From Maritimibacter sp. (GTDB lineage: Bacteria > Pseudomonadota > Alphaproteobacteria > Rhodobacterales > Rhodobacteraceae), in contig NZVC01000062.1 in assembly GCA_002701395.1 (NCBI GenBank), positions 37,818 through 100,723 of the forward strand: a DNA stretch of 62,906 bases, written 5' to 3'. Under the pieces are notes generated by a model. The model did no database searches, was not told the DNA's origin, and worked only from the letters and a program-made list of their open reading frames with translations. Position numbers and translations under genes: made by a program. This document shows, piece after piece, positions 59,973 through 62,906 of the stretch. The stretch's first letter is position 1. Each line of letters starts with the position of its first letter.

Positions 59973-62402
59973 ATGCAGAAACTGGTCGTCATCGGCGCCG
60001 GCATGGCCTCGGGCCGTCTGCTGGAGCAGCTGTTCGAAGCGGACCCCGGCGCCTACGAGGTCACGCTGTTCAACGCGGAACCGCGCGGCAACTACAACCG
60101 CATCATGCTGTCGCCCGTGCTGTCGGGCGAGAAAAGCTATGCCGAGATCGTCACCCATGACGACGATTGGTACGCGGGCAACAAGGTGACCTGCCGCTTC
60201 GGCGAGCGCGTCGTCTCGGTCGACCGCGACCGCAAGGTCGTCGTCGGCGAGAAGGGCGAAGTGCCCTACGACAAGCTGGTCTTCGGCACCGGGTCGTCGG
60301 CCTTCATCATCCCCTGCCCCGGCCACGACCTGCCCGGTGTGGTGGCGTTCCGCGATCTCGAGGACACCACCGCGATGACCGAGGCCTCCGGCACCCCCGG
60401 TGGCCGCGCGGTGGTGATCGGCGGCGGCCTTCTGGGGCTGGAAGCCGCCGCTGCCCTGCGGATGCGCGGCATGGACGTGACGGTGCTGCACCTGTCCGGC
60501 CACCTGATGGAACGGCAACTGGACGAGGCGGCGGGCTATCTGCTGCAAAAGGATCTGGAAAAGCGCGGCATCACCGTGCTGACCAAAGCGTCCACCAAAG
60601 AGATCCAAGGCGACGGCAAGGTCGAACGCGTGCTGCTGGAAGACGGCACCGTCCTTCCGGCCGACATCGTGGTGATGGCCGTGGGCATCCGCCCGCAGGT
60701 CCAGCTTGCGAAGGACAGCGGGCTGGACATGGGCCGCGCGATCAAGGTGGACGCGCAGATGCGCACCAGCGATCCTTCGGTCTTCGCCGTCGGTGAATGC
60801 GTCGAGTTCGAGGGCAACCTGTTCGGCCTTGTCGCCCCCCTGTACGATCAGGCGAAGGTGCTGGCGAAGACGCTGCTGGACGAAGAAGACACCTTCCGCG
60901 TCAAGCAGCTGTCGACCAAGCTGAAGGTCACCGGCTGCGACCTGTTCAGCGCGGGCGACTTCGCTGACGGCGAGGGCCGCGAGGACATCGTGTTCCGCGA
61001 CCCGGCGCGCGGGGTCTACAAGCGGCTGGTGCTGGAAGGCGACAAGCTGATCGGCGCCGTGTTCTACGGCGATACCGCCGACAGCAACTGGTTCTTCGGA
61101 CTGATCCGCGACGCCGAGGACGTGTCCGAAATGCGCGACACGCCGATCTTCGGGCCGTCCTTTCAGGGAGGCGCCACCGCGGACCCTCTCTCAGCCGTTG
61201 CAGCCTTGCCGCCTGAGGCGGAGATCTGCGGCTGCAACGGCGTGTGCAAAGGCGACATCGTGGCCGCGATCGAAGGCGGCGCAACCGACCTTGGCGCGAT
61301 CAAGGCCACGACCAAGGCCAGCGCGTCCTGCGGGACCTGCACGGGTCTTGTGGAACAGGTGCTGTCGGTCACGCTGGGCGATGCCTTCGTGGTCCCGACG
61401 GTGCAGCCGATCTGTTCGTGCTGCGACCTGACCCACGAAGACGTGCGGCGGCTGATCAAGTCGAAGGAACTGAAATCGCAAGCAGCCGTCTGGCAGGAAC
61501 TGGGGTGGAAGACCGTCAACGGCTGCCACGTCTGCCGCCCTGCGGTGAACTTCTACCTGCTGGCCGACTGGCCGCTGGACTATCAGGACGACCCGCAGTC
61601 GCGCTTCGTGAACGAACGCAACCACGCCAACATCCAGAAGGACGGCACCTATAGCGTGATGCCCCGGATGTGGGGCGGGATGACCGACGCGAACGAGCTG
61701 CGCGCCATCGCCGACGCCGCCGACAAGTACGGCGCTGCGGTCAAGGTGACGGGCGGCCAGCGGATCGACCTGCTGGGCGTGAAGAAAGAGGACCTTCCGG
61801 CGATCTGGGAGGACCTGAACGACGCGGGCATGGTGTCGGGCCATGCCTATTCGAAGGGTCTTCGGACGGTGAAGACCTGTGTGGGCAGTGACTGGTGCCG
61901 GTTCGGCACCCAGGATTCCACGGGTCTCGGGATAAAGCTCGAAAAGAGGCTCTGGGGCTCGTGGACGCCGCACAAGGTCAAGCTGGCCGTGTCGGGCTGT
62001 CCGCGCAACTGCGCCGAGGCGACGTGCAAGGACGTGGGCATCATCTGCGTCGACAGCGGGTACCAGATCGGCGTCGGCGGCGCGGCGGGGATGGACGTGA
62101 AAGAGACCGAGCGTCTGGTGGACGTCCGCACCGAGGAAGAGGCGATCGACTATACCGTCGCTTTCATCCAGCTGTACCGCGAGAACGCCAAGTACCTCGA
62201 CCGGCCCTACAAGTGGCTGAAAAAGGTCGGGCTGGACTGGGTGAAGGAACAGGTCTCGGACGCCGCCACGCGCGCGGCGCTGGTCGAGCGGTTCGACGTC
62301 TCGCAGTCGGTCTATCAGAAGGACCCGTGGGCCGACCACGTCGCCACCCGGCGCAAGCTGTACGCGCCGATGGCGGATCTGACGCTGGAGGCGGCGGAAT
62401 GA
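59973..62402 (+). CDS. nirB: Assimilatory nitrite reductase (NADH) large subunit NirB
   Basis: 809 residues. Reduces nitrite to ammonium with NAD(P)H. N-terminal FAD/NAD domains (VVIGAGMASGRLLE; VVIGGGLLGLEAA), BFD-like [2Fe-2S] domains from about residue 419 (CGCNGVCKGD..CGTCTGLVEQVL and CSCCDLTHED..NGCHVC), and a siroheme/[4Fe-4S] site with Cys636, Cys642, Cys676 and Cys680 (TCVGSDWC and GCPRNC). Start ATG 59973 with GAGAGG 9 nt upstream; GTG 59964 is an alternative. Stop overlaps a 13-codon minigene. Confidence 0.97.
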   Translation: MQKLVVIGAGMASGRLLEQLFEADPGAYEVTLFNAEPRGNYNRIMLSPVLSGEKSYAEIVTHDDDWYAGNKVTCRFGERVVSVDRDRKVVVGEKGEVPYDKLVFGTGSSAFIIPCPGHDLPGVVAFRDLEDTTAMTEASGTPGGRAVVIGGGLLGLEAAAALRMRGMDVTVLHLSGHLMERQLDEAAGYLLQKDLEKRGITVLTKASTKEIQGDGKVERVLLEDGTVLPADIVVMAVGIRPQVQLAKDSGLDMGRAIKVDAQMRTSDPSVFAVGECVEFEGNLFGLVAPLYDQAKVLAKTLLDEEDTFRVKQLSTKLKVTGCDLFSAGDFADGEGREDIVFRDPARGVYKRLVLEGDKLIGAVFYGDTADSNWFFGLIRDAEDVSEMRDTPIFGPSFQGGATADPLSAVAALPPEAEICGCNGVCKGDIVAAIEGGATDLGAIKATTKASASCGTCTGLVEQVLSVTLGDAFVVPTVQPICSCCDLTHEDVRRLIKSKELKSQAAVWQELGWKTVNGCHVCRPAVNFYLLADWPLDYQDDPQSRFVNERNHANIQKDGTYSVMPRMWGGMTDANELRAIADAADKYGAAVKVTGGQRIDLLGVKKEDLPAIWEDLNDAGMVSGHAYSKGLRTVKTCVGSDWCRFGTQDSTGLGIKLEKRLWGSWTPHKVKLAVSGCPRNCAEATCKDVGIICVDSGYQIGVGGAAGMDVKETERLVDVRTEEEAIDYTVAFIQLYRENAKYLDRPYKWLKKVGLDWVKEQVSDAATRAALVERFDVSQSVYQKDPWADHVATRRKLYAPMADLTLEAAE

Positions 62403-62440
62403 CGTTCGTGAACATCGTGCAAAAGGACCCCGTGACATGA
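62399..62440 (+). CDS. 13-codon minigene between nirB and nirD
   Basis: ATG 62399 overlaps the nirB TGA as ATGA, and its own TGA (62438-62440) overlaps the nirD ATG as ATGA. It encodes MTFVNIVQKDPVT and contains the nirD ribosome site AAAGGA (62422-62427). It may serve only to keep ribosomes moving into nirD; whether the peptide matters is unknown. Confidence 0.45.
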   Translation: MTFVNIVQKDPVT

Positions 62441-62763
62441 GTTGGATCGACATCGGCGCTCTCGACGACATTCCCGTGCGCGGGGCGCGCGTGCTGAAGA
62501 CGCAGCTGGGCTGCATCGGCCTGTTCCGCACCGGCGACGACCGGGTGTTCGCCGCGACCAACGCCTGCCCGCACAAGGGCGGACCGCTGTCCGAGGGGAT
62601 CGTCCACGGGCAGAAGGTCACATGTCCGCTGCACAACGCGGTGTTCGACCTTGAGACCGGCGAAGGAACGGATGGCTACGTGATCGAGACCTACCCGGTG
62701 AAGGTGGACGGCGGGCGCGTGCTGGTCGATGGCGAAACGCTGAGCCGGCGGAGCGCGGCGTGA
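62437..62763 (+). CDS. nirD: Nitrite reductase small subunit NirD (Rieske type)
   Basis: 108 residues. Rieske-like [2Fe-2S] domain with complete ligands: CPHKGGP and CPLHNAVFDLETG (Cys-x-His and Cys-x2-His). Supports electron flow or assembly in NirB. Starts 34 bp after nirB through the coupled minigene. The nitrate reductase gene expected in such operons would be downstream, outside the window. Confidence 0.95.
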   Translation: MSWIDIGALDDIPVRGARVLKTQLGCIGLFRTGDDRVFAATNACPHKGGPLSEGIVHGQKVTCPLHNAVFDLETGEGTDGYVIETYPVKVDGGRVLVDGETLSRRSAA

Positions 62764-62774
62764 GCTCGGTCGAG

Positions 62775-62876
62775 CCCCCCTCCCCAACCCTCCCCCCGCA
62801 AGGGGCAGGGAGTGCGGATGGCTCTGGGGGGGTAACCCCCTCCCCAGCCCTCCGCCTGCAAGGGGGAGGGAGTTCC
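62775..62876 (-). repeat. Two G-tract (minus-strand) repeats after nirD
   Basis: C-tracts C6-T-C4-AA-C3-T-C6 at 62775-62797 followed by GCAAGGGG-CAGGGAG, and a second, more degenerate unit at 62836-62876 (ACCCCCTCCCCAGCCC then GCAAGGGGGAGGGAG). Each folds back on itself, and the minus strand carries quadruplex-type G-tracts. Confidence 0.65.
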
Positions 62877-62906
62877 CCGGCCGCGACCCTTGGCACGAAC
62901 GGCGCC

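Overview
The window is GC-rich chromosomal DNA (roughly two thirds G+C by eye) and reads as an alphaproteobacterium of the Rhodobacterales, probably a marine member of the Roseobacter group. The gene content points there: monomeric isocitrate dehydrogenase, a DddL-type DMSP lyase, TRAP transporters, phn operons, NasT/NasS nitrate control and ATGA-coupled operons. This placement is inference; there is no rRNA in the window.

Layout. 1-3406: 3' end of icd, a zinc peptidase and an EEP-family hydrolase. 3407-17031: two adjacent phosphonate-type loci. The first is phnF-phnGHIJKLM plus a TIM-barrel isomerase, behind a perfect Pho box. The second is a divergent pair, with a second phnM-like gene facing phnC-phnD-phnE-phnE-hexapeptide transferase. 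17329-30782: housekeeping genes (ychF, ileS, map, asd), a BKACE enzyme, the ycjX-GNAT-ycjF operon, an EamA exporter and a LysE exporter with its ArgP-type regulator. 31143-37329: pepF, a GNAT, a SPFH/NfeD pair, the DMSP lyase, small proteins and a secreted glutathione peroxidase. 37427-40486: lepA, a REP/BIME array of about four 146-bp units, and a REP-associated tyrosine transposase (RAYT). 40604-42653: a secreted protein and a GT87-like membrane protein. 42702-51425: an aromatic-acid-type catabolic cluster (acyl-CoA dehydrogenase, TRAP transporter, amidohydrolase, MarR, crotonase, divergent feruloyl-CoA-synthetase-like ligase). 51499-52539: a sulfotransferase-like gene. 52626-62763: the assimilatory nitrate/nitrite operon nasT-nasS-[leader terminator]-nrtA-nrtB-double ATPase-GAF protein-nirB-nirD.

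The most notable finding is in the phn locus. PhnJ keeps the overall C-P lyase fold sequence and its Gly38 (the E. coli Gly32 equivalent), but three of the four cysteines of the radical-SAM cluster/thiyl site are replaced (only Cys248 remains). PhnG and PhnI are also divergent, while the operon is Pho-controlled and shares the putative operator TCATTCGGATGA with the neighbouring phnC operon. This looks like a paralogous C-P-lyase-like complex with changed chemistry rather than a degraded operon.

Other points of interest are the REP array whose first repeat supplies the lepA stop codon, a dispersed double-hairpin element with covarying stems (four copies), G-quadruplex-type G-tract elements, a nas leader in which an upstream hairpin and a long terminator compete, and a 13-codon minigene coupled to both nirB and nirD.
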